This document shows, piece after piece, positions 46,605 to 57,398 of a stretch of 64,000 bases of DNA. The stretch spans positions 1,240,001 to 1,304,000 of the forward strand of contig NZ_JAFBCA010000001.1 in assembly GCF_016907475.1 (NCBI RefSeq), in the 5' to 3' direction. The translations under genes and the position numbers were made by a program. This DNA comes from Nocardioides cavernae. Lineage in GTDB: Bacteria; Actinomycetota; Actinomycetes; Propionibacteriales; Nocardioidaceae. The notes below the pieces were generated by a model. The model was not told the origin of the DNA, made no database searches, and saw only the letters and a list, made by a program, of their open reading frames with translations. Positions within the stretch are counted from its first letter, which is position 1; every line of letters starts with the position of its first letter.

Positions 46605-47087
46605 TCAGGTGCGCGGGTGGGCCCACCGGTAGAGGGCGATGAGCCCGGGCAGGAACAGCAGGAGCAGGACCACGCCGAAGACCGACTCACCGGAGAGCGT
46701 GAGCAGGGCGCCGACGAGGATGAAGGGAGCGGTGACGAGCCCGACCAACCAGAAGAGCAGCCGCGGCACGACGCTGCGCTCGGGCGGCACGTGGCCCTGC
46801 ATCACGGGGCGGTACGACGTCGTGGCGGGGGGTTCCAGCCCGGCCATCACGTCCTCGAGGTCGCCGTAGGTGCGCGCGGCGAGGGCACGGGACGTGCGCT
46901 CGTCGAGCTCGGGTGAGGTGATGCGACCTTCGCTGAAGGCGGCGGACAGCCGCCGGCACACCCCGTCGCGCTCGGCGTCGGAGACGAGCAGCGAGTCGTG
47001 CTCGGCGTCGGCCCGCTCCTGGAGCAGCCGCCACCGCCGATAGGCCTCGTCGCCCGGTCCCGACGGGGCGTCGTACGGCATGCTCAT
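46605..47087 (-). CDS. DUF1707 (SHOCT-like) membrane protein
   Basis: 160 aa. VSDAERDGVCRRLSAAFSEGRITSPELDERTSRALAART-type DUF1707 motif fills residues about 36-75 (DAERD, GRITSPELDER), followed by two membrane segments (LLFWLVGLVTAPFILVGALL, VFGVVLLLLFLPGLIALY). Function unknown, frequent in actinobacteria. ATG at 47087, 7 nt after TACCCT. Confidence 0.85.
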   Translation of the reverse strand: MSMPYDAPSGPGDEAYRRWRLLQERADAEHDSLLVSDAERDGVCRRLSAAFSEGRITSPELDERTSRALAARTYGDLEDVMAGLEPPATTSYRPVMQGHVPPERSVVPRLLFWLVGLVTAPFILVGALLTLSGESVFGVVLLLLFLPGLIALYRWAHPRT

Positions 47088-47094
47088 GCGCCAC

Positions 47095-47100
47095 AGGGTA
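47095..47100 (-). promoter_or_regulatory. -10 element TACCCT of the DUF1707 gene
   Basis: Reverse-strand TACCCT ends 7 nt before the ATG at 47087. Confidence 0.35.
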
Positions 47101-47181
47101 CGGCGCCGGCCCGGGCCGCGAGGCGGTGTTGGGCGGATCCGCGGGGAATGGCCCAGGGGCGCTCGCTGTTGTCGCACGTCG

Positions 47182-48534
47182 ATGACGACACCGAGCCCGG
47201 CCACCGGCCGCACCGACGCCCCGGACGACTCGCGACGGGTCTCGATGCTCCTGGGCCTGCTGTTCGGCCTCGCCGGAATGGGTTCCTCGAGCGCCGCCGT
47301 GGCGCTCGCTCTCCTCGCCGAGGACCTCGGGGTGAGCGCCGGGCTGGCCGCCTGGGCGATCAGCCTCTACGTCCTGATGCTGGCGGTCACCACGGCGCTC
47401 TACGGGCGGATCTCCGACCTGGTCGGCGTCCGCGCCCCACTGCTCGCCGGGCTCGTGCTGATGTCGGTCGGCGCGCTGGTCGCGGCGCTCGCGCCGACCT
47501 TCGAGGTGCTGCTCGGAGCGCGCATGCTGCAGGGCGCGGGCGCTGCCGCCGTGCCGACGCTCGGCGTCACCATCCTGTCCGCCAAGTACTCCGGCGAGGT
47601 CCGCGGCTTCGCCTTCGGCCGCCTCGCCGGCGTCGCGGCCGCCGTCAGCTGCCTCGGCCCCCTGATCGGCGGCCTCGTCGAGGCGGTGTGGGGCTGGCGC
47701 GCCGTCATGGCGCTGCCCATCCTCGGCGCGCTCGTCGTGCCGCTGCTGTGGCGCGCGCTGCCCACGGGCGGCAGCGGGGCCCGCCTCGACGTCGTCGGCG
47801 CGATCGTGGTCGCCCTCACGGCGTCCGGCATGGTGCTGCTGGTGCAGTCACCCTCGGCGGGGCTGCTGGTCGCCGCGGTCGGCGCGAGCCTGCTCGTGCT
47901 CGGCGTGCCGGCGGTCCGTGCGAGCGTACGACGTCGCCCCGACGGCTTCCTGCCGGTCGAGGTGATCCGCAACGCGACCGTCGTGCGCAGCGCCGTCGCC
48001 GCCTCGGCGGTCCCGGCGGCCTGGTTCGCGATGCTCATCGCGCTGCCCGCGGTGCTGCTGGCCGAGGGCTGGGAGGCGTGGCAGGTCGGCCTGGCCATGG
48101 TGCCGAGCGCCGCGGTCGCGCTGCTCGTGCCGCAGGTCGCCGGTCCGATGCTGACCCGCGTCGGCCCGAGCCGGTCCCTGGCGATCGCCGGGCTGGTCGC
48201 CTCGGCGGCGCTGCTGGTCGCCACCGTGGGCGCCCTCTGGGCGAGCGCGCCCGTGCTGGTCGCCGGCATCATCCTGGTGACCTTCGCCTTCGGCCTCGGC
48301 CAGCCGGCCCTCAGCGCCGTTGTCAACGACGCCGTGCACGACGACGTACGCGGTGTGGCGATGGGTGTCTCGACGCTCCTGTTCCTGATCGGCGGAAGCG
48401 TCGGCTCGGCTGTGGTGGCCGGCATCAGCGGGCCACTGGGGATGCCCGCGGCGCTGCTCGTGCTCGCCGCGCTCCCGCTGCTCGGGCTCGTCGTGCTTGC
48501 CCCGACGCTGCGCGAGGCGCCGGTCGAGGCCTGA
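47182..48534 (+). CDS. Major facilitator superfamily transporter (drug-efflux type)
   Basis: 450 aa with about 14 hydrophobic segments, the DHA2-like arrangement. LYGRISDLVGVRAPLLAG is the loop 2-3 motif and RMLQGAGAAAVPTLGVTI the helix 4-5 area. Probably a proton-driven exporter; substrate unknown. The chosen ATG at 47182 begins MTTPSPATGR; the frame is open to 47080 but that part lies in the DUF1707 promoter. Divergent from DUF1707 by 94 bp. Confidence 0.9.
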   Translation: MTTPSPATGRTDAPDDSRRVSMLLGLLFGLAGMGSSSAAVALALLAEDLGVSAGLAAWAISLYVLMLAVTTALYGRISDLVGVRAPLLAGLVLMSVGALVAALAPTFEVLLGARMLQGAGAAAVPTLGVTILSAKYSGEVRGFAFGRLAGVAAAVSCLGPLIGGLVEAVWGWRAVMALPILGALVVPLLWRALPTGGSGARLDVVGAIVVALTASGMVLLVQSPSAGLLVAAVGASLLVLGVPAVRASVRRRPDGFLPVEVIRNATVVRSAVAASAVPAAWFAMLIALPAVLLAEGWEAWQVGLAMVPSAAVALLVPQVAGPMLTRVGPSRSLAIAGLVASAALLVATVGALWASAPVLVAGIILVTFAFGLGQPALSAVVNDAVHDDVRGVAMGVSTLLFLIGGSVGSAVVAGISGPLGMPAALLVLAALPLLGLVVLAPTLREAPVEA

Positions 48535-48614
48535 GCCCCAATCGCTACCAAAGAGGTATGGCGCGTGTCGGTGGGCCTACCTAGGCTGCGAGTTCCGTCT
48601 TCGAAGGAGCTCGT

Positions 48615-51600
48615 GTGCCGTCTCGCTCTCGCCGTCTTGCCGCTTGTCTGGCCCTGGTCGCGGGAGCAGGTGCGCTGAGCTCGATCGCTCCGGTCGCCGC
48701 CGCCCCCGACGACCAGGCATTTGCACCCCTGCGCGGCTTCGAGCCGTCCGGCGCGAAGGTCCGCGTCGAGCCCACGGACTACGCCGCCACCCGCGCCGAC
48801 CTCGGTGCGCTGCAAGGCGAGCTGCCGCGCGGCTCCGAGTGGTCCGTCGTCGAGGTCCCCGACCCTGAGGGTCGGCTGCAGGCCTTCCGCGTCCAGCGCA
48901 CCCAGACCATGGAGTCCGAGCTCGCTGCGGCCCACCCGGAGATCGCGACGTGGTCGGGACGCGGCGTCGATGACCCGCGCGTCTCGATCGCCCTCGACAT
49001 CACGCCGATGGGCTTCCACGCCTTCGTCCGCGAGCCCGGTGCGCAGGCCGACTGGTACGTCGACCCGGCCTACAACCGCCGCGGGACCACCGCCCACCTC
49101 AGCTATCGCTCCACGGACCTTCCTGCACCGGAGAGGCGGCGCCAGGAGGGTGAGGTCACCGCGCTGCGTGACACCGTCACGCAGGCCAGGGCCGCCGACA
49201 GGGACCCGGAAGCGGGCCAGCCCGTCCAGCGCCACTTCTACCGGCTGGCGCTGACCAGCGACCCGTCCTACGCCGCCTACTTCGGCACGGACAACGTGCT
49301 GGCCGAGAAGGTCACCCTGATCAACCGGGTCAACCAGATCTACAACGCCGACCTCGGCACGGAGCTGCGGCTCGTCAACGACACCGACAAGCTCAATCTG
49401 GACACCCAGGCGGAGGCGACCGGTGCCAACGGTCCGTGCGGCGCCGCTCCCTGCTTCGACGTGGCAGCCGGGGGCCTCCCCGGCGACCTCGACTTCTGCA
49501 GCATCCTGACGCTCTCCCAGAATCGCACCGTCCTCGGCCAGTTGATCGGGGCCTCCAGCTACGACGTCGGCCACATCGCCCTCGGCAAGAACGGCGGTGG
49601 CGTCGCCTACCTCGGTGTCGTCGGCGGTGCCTACAAGGGTGGCGGCTGCACCGGCCTCCCGCAGCCCAAGGGTGACTTCTTCGCCATCGACTACGTCGCC
49701 CACGAGATCGGCCACCAGTTCGGCGGCAACCACACCTTCAACGGCGCCTCCGGCAATTGTGGGGGCAACATCTCCGAAGCGTCGGTCGAGCCGGGCTCGG
49801 GCTCCTCGGTGATGGCCTACGCCGGCATCTGCGGCGAGGACGACCTCCAGCCGCACACCGACCCCTACTTCTCCTTCCTGACGATCGACGAGGTGGAGGC
49901 CGTCCAGGCCACCCCCTACAACGTGGTCGAGGTGCAGACGGTCTCGCTGCGCGACTTCGACACCGACGGCGAGACCATCACCCTCGGCTACGAGGGCGAC
50001 ACCGCGACGATCACCCGTGGCGTCGACTACACCAACGCGGGCGTCGAGGCGGCCGTCGAGGCGATCACCGGGCGCGACGTCTCGATCGCGCAGTGGGGCT
50101 TCGACGAGGTCTTCAACTCCGACGACGACGGCAACCCCGTCGTCAGCCCGATCGACGACACCGGCTTCCAGGTGATCTTCAACGAGGAGCCGGTCGCCTT
50201 CACCGTCGGCGACGCCGACGACGTCGACCTGCCCTCCCTCGAGGTCACCGGGTCCGGCGACGTCACCGGCTTTGTCGGCGAGACCGAGCGGGGCGGGCCG
50301 GCCAGCACCAACGGCATCGACGACCCGGCGATCAGCGAGGTCGCTGACAACCGCGCTCCCGCGGTGACACCGCCCGAGCCGAAGACCATCCCGGTCCGCA
50401 CACCGTTCGCCCTGACCGGGTCGGGCACGGACACCGACGGTGACTCGCTGACCTACCTGTGGGAACAGACCGACCGTGGCGAGGGCACGCGACTGGCGGA
50501 CAACCGCAAGTTCAACGGTCCGCTGTTCCGGGTGTTCGGCGACGACGCGGTCGTCAGCCCCGCCGACTCCCTGAAGTCGCCCTCGCCGGGCATCAACCTC
50601 GCCGACGGCAGTCCGACGCGGGTCTTCCCCGACATGGCGCAGGTGCTGGCGGGCAACACCAACGCCGCCACCGGCACCTGCCCGAAGCCGCGCACGCCCG
50701 AGGGCGAGCCGTGGCCCGCCGACGAACAGCTCCCCGACAAGGCCCTCGACTGCTACTCGGAGTTCCTGCCGACCATCGACTACGTGGGTGGCTCCGACGG
50801 AGCCGGGAGCGTCCTGAACTTCCGACTGACCGCCCGGGACTTGTTCCCCAGCGGCGGCGGCGTGGCCCACGGTGACGTCGCGCTCACCGTGGACAGGAGC
50901 GCCGGGCCCTTCCTGGTCACCTCGCAGGCCGCGCGGGGGACGACCCTCGCCGGCGGGTCATCGGCGCCGGTGACGTGGGAGGTCAACGGCTCGCGGCGGC
51001 TCGCCCCGTCGGTCAGGATCTCGCTGTCGACTGACGGCGGCACGACGTTCGGCACCGTGCTGGCGGCGTCCACGCCCAACGACGGGTCGGAGACCCTCGC
51101 CATGCCCAACGTCACCGCGGGCGACGTACGCATCAAGATCGAGGCGGTCGACAACTACTTCTTCGCCGTCAATGACGCGTCGTTCGCCCTGGCGGCCTCG
51201 CCGACGACGCCGCCCTCGTCCGCCCCCGAGACGACGATCACGTCCGGACCCGCGAACGACTCGATCGTGCTGGAGCGGCGCCAGAAGTTCACCTACTCCT
51301 CGAGCGTCACCCCTGCGACCTTCAGGTGCACGGTCGACGAGGAGATGCTGCCGTGCGACGCCTTCGGCGTGACCAGCCGCTTCCGGGCGGGCACGCACAC
51401 GTTCGGCGTCGCCGCGGTCAACGCCGCCGGTGTCGCCGACCCGACGCCCGCGACCGTGTCGTTCACGGTGCCGCGCGACGAGAGCACCTTCGCGAGGAAG
51501 GGCACCTGGAACCGTACGAAGGACAAGCGGGCCCTGTACGGCGACTACGTCACCTCGCGGCGCAAGGGCTCCGAGCTCGTCACCCGCGTGCCGACCACCG

Positions 51601-51830
51601 AGCGCATCGTGCTCGTCATCGGCAAGGTGAAGAACGGCGGCACGGCGCGCGTGTTCCTCGGCAAGCGCAAGCTGGGAGTCGTGAAGTTCGCGGGCAAGCA
51701 GAAGTTCAGCCAGCTCCGCACCTTCGAGCTGCCCCGGGCCCGCAAGGGCAAGCTGCGCGTCGTCGTGGCGAAGAACAAGCCGGTCCGGATCGAGGGTGTC
51801 GCGGTCGTGACCACCAAGAAGACCGGCTGA
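48615..51830 (+). CDS. Large secreted zinc metalloprotease, reprolysin (M12B-like) type
   Basis: 1071 aa. A signal peptide (about 1-33, ending APVAAAP) is followed by a propeptide region and a metzincin domain with VAHEIGHQFGGNHTF (His363, Glu364, His367, His373; zinc-binding HExxHxxGxxH) near residues 200-440. Beta-rich domains follow: a PKD-like segment (FALTGSGTDTDGDSLTYLWE) and an FN3-like one. The C-terminal 120 residues are strongly basic (KGTWNRTKDKR, RKGKLRVVVAKNKP), perhaps binding cell wall or glycan. GTG start with AAGGAG at 5 nt; TAGGCT at 48582-48587 may be the -10. Confidence 0.88.
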   Translation: MPSRSRRLAACLALVAGAGALSSIAPVAAAPDDQAFAPLRGFEPSGAKVRVEPTDYAATRADLGALQGELPRGSEWSVVEVPDPEGRLQAFRVQRTQTMESELAAAHPEIATWSGRGVDDPRVSIALDITPMGFHAFVREPGAQADWYVDPAYNRRGTTAHLSYRSTDLPAPERRRQEGEVTALRDTVTQARAADRDPEAGQPVQRHFYRLALTSDPSYAAYFGTDNVLAEKVTLINRVNQIYNADLGTELRLVNDTDKLNLDTQAEATGANGPCGAAPCFDVAAGGLPGDLDFCSILTLSQNRTVLGQLIGASSYDVGHIALGKNGGGVAYLGVVGGAYKGGGCTGLPQPKGDFFAIDYVAHEIGHQFGGNHTFNGASGNCGGNISEASVEPGSGSSVMAYAGICGEDDLQPHTDPYFSFLTIDEVEAVQATPYNVVEVQTVSLRDFDTDGETITLGYEGDTATITRGVDYTNAGVEAAVEAITGRDVSIAQWGFDEVFNSDDDGNPVVSPIDDTGFQVIFNEEPVAFTVGDADDVDLPSLEVTGSGDVTGFVGETERGGPASTNGIDDPAISEVADNRAPAVTPPEPKTIPVRTPFALTGSGTDTDGDSLTYLWEQTDRGEGTRLADNRKFNGPLFRVFGDDAVVSPADSLKSPSPGINLADGSPTRVFPDMAQVLAGNTNAATGTCPKPRTPEGEPWPADEQLPDKALDCYSEFLPTIDYVGGSDGAGSVLNFRLTARDLFPSGGGVAHGDVALTVDRSAGPFLVTSQAARGTTLAGGSSAPVTWEVNGSRRLAPSVRISLSTDGGTTFGTVLAASTPNDGSETLAMPNVTAGDVRIKIEAVDNYFFAVNDASFALAASPTTPPSSAPETTITSGPANDSIVLERRQKFTYSSSVTPATFRCTVDEEMLPCDAFGVTSRFRAGTHTFGVAAVNAAGVADPTPATVSFTVPRDESTFARKGTWNRTKDKRALYGDYVTSRRKGSELVTRVPTTERIVLVIGKVKNGGTARVFLGKRKLGVVKFAGKQKFSQLRTFELPRARKGKLRVVVAKNKPVRIEGVAVVTTKKTG

Positions 51831-51847
51831 CGCAGGAGGACGCCGGG

Positions 51848-52501
51848 TCAGCCCTGCGCCGAGCGAGTCCGCTCGGCCAGGGCGACCGCGGCGTGCTGCA
51901 CGACGGACAGCTCCTCGGGGTCGCGTGCCGCCACGTGCGGCACCGCTCCACCGAGCAGTGCGGCCGGCGTGGTCAGCCAGATCCAGGCGCGCCAGGGGTC
52001 GACGCCGGCGGCGAGCAGCGGCTCCAGCACGGCCAGCAGCTCCTCGCGCACCTCGCCTGTGTCGTCGAGCTGGAAGGCCGGGACGAGGGTGCCGCCCTCG
52101 TGCTGGACGAGGAGCACGGTCCGGCGCTGGGCGGCCTTGTGCAGGGCGAAGCGCGCGGCGTTCTCCGAGGTGCCGCGCAGGCGGCCGACGCCGGTGTAGT
52201 CCAGCCAGCCGCCGTCGAGGAGGGACTGCCGCACGTCGGCGTCGCGTCGTAGCCGCACGAGCTCGACGGGCACGCCGTGCGCGGGGTCGTCACCCATCGA
52301 GCGGAGGGCCCGGTCGAGCTCGGTGAGCCGCTCGGCATCGAGCTCCTCACCGGTCGCCGGGTCGCGCCAGCGCACCACGTCGCCATCGCGGTCAAACGTC
52401 GGCAGCCCGGCCGCGGCGAGCTGGCCGCTCAGGCCGAGGTGCTCGAGCCAGCCCGCGAGCTCTGCTGCGAGCGCGGGCTGGACGTCGGGCACCTCGGCCA
52501 C
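51848..52501 (-). CDS. Uncharacterised protein with an Xre/MbcA/ParS-like C-terminal region
   Basis: 217 aa, soluble. The middle DYTGVGRLRGTSENAARFAL and the end AAGVDPWRAWIWLTTPAALL resemble DUF2384-type antitoxin C-termini (a segment ending in W..T....L.G..P). No RES-domain toxin is next to it, so a toxin-antitoxin role is doubtful. GTG start; ends 18 bp after the metalloprotease gene (convergent) and follows typA by 7 bp, so it may share typA's transcript. Confidence 0.55.
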   Translation of the reverse strand: MAEVPDVQPALAAELAGWLEHLGLSGQLAAAGLPTFDRDGDVVRWRDPATGEELDAERLTELDRALRSMGDDPAHGVPVELVRLRRDADVRQSLLDGGWLDYTGVGRLRGTSENAARFALHKAAQRRTVLLVQHEGGTLVPAFQLDDTGEVREELLAVLEPLLAAGVDPWRAWIWLTTPAALLGGAVPHVAARDPEELSVVQHAAVALAERTRSAQG

Positions 52502-52508
52502 GCGGCGA

Positions 52509-54401
<1,893 letters not shown>

Positions 54402-54685
54402 GCAGGGGCCTTCCGGGCGGAGATGAGGTGGCGACGCGGCTGAGAGCCGAACGCACGAGGGCACAGATCGCTGGTCAAGGTTACCGGCGGCACCGGTGAG
54501 GCACTCAATCCCGACGGCGACCGCCACGGCGGGGAGACAGATCGCGTACGGGACGGCAACTGCACGGCAAAAGCGTCTCGATGTCGAAGTACCCGTCAAT
54601 AGCGTCGTGGTCACAGACCGGGAGGGGCCGCGTGGGGATGTGGCCGAGCCCGGTGTCGCACTGTCATCCGGGAGGGATGATCCGC

Positions 54686-55426
54686 ATGACCATCACGTCG
54701 TCACGACCTGCCAGACCCGACTCGTACGTCCCGAGCCGGCGCACCGTGCTCCGCGCAGCCGCCTGGACCGCACCCGCAGTCTCCGTCGCCGTGGCCGTCC
54801 CGGCGTACGCCGCGTGCTCGCCGGCCAGCGCCAAGCCCTCGTCCTACGCGCTCAGCTGGGGTTCCGGGGTCTACACGCGGTCCAGCGCCGCCTCCGGCGC
54901 GGCAGTCGTCCCGGGCGCCGCGATCGGTGCGCAGCCGGTCAACGTCGTCGTCACCAGCAGCGTCAGCAGCAGTCGGGTGGTGCGGACGGCCCAGAACCTG
55001 CTCGGCTCTGCGCAGGGACTGGAGCTCCACCACGCCAGCCCGATCTCAGCTGGTCGCGAACACCGGCAGACGGTGACCTTCAACTTCTCGCGCCAGGTCT
55101 CTGGGCTGACGTTCTCGATCAAGGACGTCGACAGCAGCCAGGGTGGCTGGTGGGACCGTGTCGAGCTCAGTGGTGCGCGGAAGTTCGAGGTGGCGCCGAG
55201 AGGCCGACGGAACACTCACGTCCTCGGATCGGGGGTCCAGGGTGCTCCTTGGTACTACTACGACGGCAACACGGTCCTGCCGAACAGTGGTGACAGCCGC
55301 GGGACCGTGACCGTGACGTACACCGAAGCTGTGAGCTCGATCTCCCTCGTCTACTGGACCTCGGTCGGAGGCAGCAACCAGCGCATCTGGCTGAGCAACT
55401 TCTCCTTCACCTCGTCGTCCTGCTGA
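54686..55426 (+). CDS. Tat-exported protein of unknown function
   Basis: 246 aa. Twin-arginine signal SRRTVLRAAAWTAPAVSVAV ends near AYAAC. The mature part is a beta-rich single domain (VTFNFSRQVSGLTFSIKDVD, GTVTVTYTEAVSSISLVYW) resembling lectin-like jelly rolls; not identified further. GGAGG ends 10 nt before the ATG at 54686; an ATG at 54677 is too close to that site. Confidence 0.75.
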   Translation: MTITSSRPARPDSYVPSRRTVLRAAAWTAPAVSVAVAVPAYAACSPASAKPSSYALSWGSGVYTRSSAASGAAVVPGAAIGAQPVNVVVTSSVSSSRVVRTAQNLLGSAQGLELHHASPISAGREHRQTVTFNFSRQVSGLTFSIKDVDSSQGGWWDRVELSGARKFEVAPRGRRNTHVLGSGVQGAPWYYYDGNTVLPNSGDSRGTVTVTYTEAVSSISLVYWTSVGGSNQRIWLSNFSFTSSSC

Positions 55427-55476
55427 CGTCTTCTGCTCTCTGGTGCCCTGTCGGTGCCGGGGAGTAGACAGGTGGC

Positions 55477-56847
55477 ATGACGACACCTCGGGCGACCCGC
55501 TGCACCTTCATCCCACCATGGCTGGTGGAGCGGGTCGACGGCCCCGAGCGGGCGGCTCGCGACGACGAGCTCCGACGCGAGCGCTCCCTCCGGGGACGCG
55601 CCCCTCGGCCGACGCCCCCGTCGGCCGAGGGTGTCGTCGCCGCGCCGGACTGGACGGTCCACGACGCGGAGTCACGCACCACGCTGCCCGGCCAGCCCGC
55701 CCGCAGCGCCGGGGACCCCGCGACCGGTGACGTGGCGGTGGACGAGGCCGCGACCGGCATCGAGGCGACCCTGCAGATGTTCCTCGACGACCTCGCGCGC
55801 GACTCGTACGACGGCAGAGGTGGCCCGGTCAGCCTGACCGTCCACTACGGCTCGCGCTACAACAACGCGTTCTGGGACGGCACCCAGCTCGTCTTCGGTG
55901 ACGGCGACGGCCGCGTCTTCGAGCGGTTCACCAAGCCCGTCGACGTCCTGGCCCACGAGTTCTCCCACGCAGTCGTCGAGCACACGGCCGACCTCACCTA
56001 CCGGGGCCAGTCCGGCGCGCTCAACGAGTCGGTCGCCGACGCGTTCGCCTCCTGCCTCAAGCAGCGGCTCCTCGGCCAGGACGCCGGCGAGGGCGACTGG
56101 CTGATCGGGCAGGGCATCTTCACCCCGTCCATCCAGGCCCGCGCCCTGCGCGACATGGCCGCGCCCGGCACGGCCTACGACGACCCCGAGATCGGCGCCG
56201 ACCCGCAGGTCGGCCACATGGACGACTACGTCGAGACCACGGCCGACAACGGCGGCGTCCACCTCAACTCCGGCATCCCCAACAAGGCGTTCCAGCTCGC
56301 CGCGGTCGCGATCGGTGGCACGTCGATCTCCGGTGCCGGCCGGATCTGGTACGACGCCCTGGTGGGCGGCGACGTGCCCTCGGGCGCCACCTTCGCCACC
56401 TTCGCAGCGGCGACCGTCGCGGCCGCCGGCGACCACGCCGACGCCGTCCAGGACGCGTGGGCCCAGGTCGGTGTCGAGATCGACGCAGCGGCGGGGGAGA
56501 CCGACCAGCAGCCGCTCCCGACGCCCCAGCCCCCGTCGCCGCAACCGGGCGGCCGGCTGCGCGTGGAGCGCAGCGGCGGCTTCGCCGGCCGCACGGAGAC
56601 CGCCGAGGTCGACCTCGGCCAGGTCGACGACCCCGACCTCGGGCAGCTGGTGACGGAGGCGGTGCTGGCGTCCGCGACCTCGGACGGCCCGCCCCGGCCC
56701 GACATGTTCGTCTACACCTTCACCGTCGACGACGGTGACCCGGTGCGCGTGCCCGAGCACCTGCTGACGGCCAGCCAGGCCGAGCTGGCGCGGCGGATCC
56801 TGCGCCCCGACCCGGCGACGGGATCGACCTCCGGCTGGGAGGCCTGA
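55477..56847 (+). CDS. M4 (thermolysin-like) protease with fused emfourin-like inhibitor domain
   Basis: 456 aa, no signal peptide. Residues 1-50 resemble the protealysin-type short propeptide, C-x3-PP (CTFIPPW, Cys9). The peptidase has LAHEFSHAVVEHT (His160, Glu161, His164) and the third zinc ligand in GALNESVADAF (Glu184), plus HLNSGIPNKAF (His262). A proline-rich linker (345-358) leads to a C-terminal domain (359-445) with LRVERSGGFAG and PDMFVYTFTV, the pattern of emfourin, a protein inhibitor of M4 proteases. So enzyme and inhibitor appear to be one polypeptide. Precedes a macrodomain gene by 3 bp. Confidence 0.88.
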   Translation: MTTPRATRCTFIPPWLVERVDGPERAARDDELRRERSLRGRAPRPTPPSAEGVVAAPDWTVHDAESRTTLPGQPARSAGDPATGDVAVDEAATGIEATLQMFLDDLARDSYDGRGGPVSLTVHYGSRYNNAFWDGTQLVFGDGDGRVFERFTKPVDVLAHEFSHAVVEHTADLTYRGQSGALNESVADAFASCLKQRLLGQDAGEGDWLIGQGIFTPSIQARALRDMAAPGTAYDDPEIGADPQVGHMDDYVETTADNGGVHLNSGIPNKAFQLAAVAIGGTSISGAGRIWYDALVGGDVPSGATFATFAAATVAAAGDHADAVQDAWAQVGVEIDAAAGETDQQPLPTPQPPSPQPGGRLRVERSGGFAGRTETAEVDLGQVDDPDLGQLVTEAVLASATSDGPPRPDMFVYTFTVDDGDPVRVPEHLLTASQAELARRILRPDPATGSTSGWEA

Positions 56848-56850
56848 GTC

Positions 56851-57363
56851 GTGGAGGTCACGGTCGTCGAGGGCGACATCACCACGCAGGACGTCGACGC
56901 CGTGGTCAATGCCGCCAACCGCCGGATGCGCGGCGGCGGCGGGGTCGACGGCGCGATCCACGCGGCCGGCGGTCCCGAGGTCCTCGAGGACTGCCGGCGA
57001 CGCTTCCCCGACGGCCTCGCCACCGGGGCCGCCGGGTGGACCACCGCCGGCCGGATGCCGGCCCGGTGGGTGATCCACGTGGTCGGTCCCAACTGGACCG
57101 CCGGCGAGCGCGACCGGTCGCTGCTGGAGTCGTGCTACTCCGGAGCGCTCGCGGTGGCCGACGAGATCGGCGCGCGCACGGTGGCGTTCCCACTCGTCAG
57201 CGCAGGCATCTACGGGTGGCCGAAGGACGACGCGATCGCAGCGGCGGTCGACACGTTGCGCTCGACGTCGACGTCGGTGGAGGAGGCCCGGCTGATCGCG
57301 TTCGGCCGTCAGGCCTTCGACGAGATCGCGGCAGCCCTCTCGAGCAGACCTCCCTCAGGGTGA
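56851..57363 (+). CDS. Macrodomain protein (ADP-ribose/O-acetyl-ADP-ribose hydrolase type)
   Basis: 170 aa, a single macrodomain. VVEGDITTQDVDAVVNAANR at the N-terminus, RGGGGVDGAIHAAGG (catalytic Asn/loop) and FPLVSAGIYGWP (second loop) are canonical. It hydrolyses or binds ADP-ribose derivatives. GTG start 3 bp after the M4 protease, so probably cotranscribed. Confidence 0.93.
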   Translation: MEVTVVEGDITTQDVDAVVNAANRRMRGGGGVDGAIHAAGGPEVLEDCRRRFPDGLATGAAGWTTAGRMPARWVIHVVGPNWTAGERDRSLLESCYSGALAVADEIGARTVAFPLVSAGIYGWPKDDAIAAAVDTLRSTSTSVEEARLIAFGRQAFDEIAAALSSRPPSG

Positions 57364-57386
57364 CGGCGGGGGGCGGAACCTTTCGC

Positions 57387-57392
57387 TAGGTT
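57387..57392 (+). promoter_or_regulatory. -10 element TAGGTT of the topoisomerase IB gene
   Basis: TAGGTT ends 6 nt before the ATG at 57399. Confidence 0.45.
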
Positions 57393-57398
57393 CACCGC

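Noticed and set aside
47400..50870. 1156-aa reverse-strand open frame
   Set aside because: Antisense to the MFS transporter and the metalloprotease, both supported by clear motifs; no recognisable protein features.
51848..52501. Complete RES-Xre toxin-antitoxin module
   Set aside because: Neither neighbour is a RES-domain toxin: one side is typA, the other a convergent metalloprotease.
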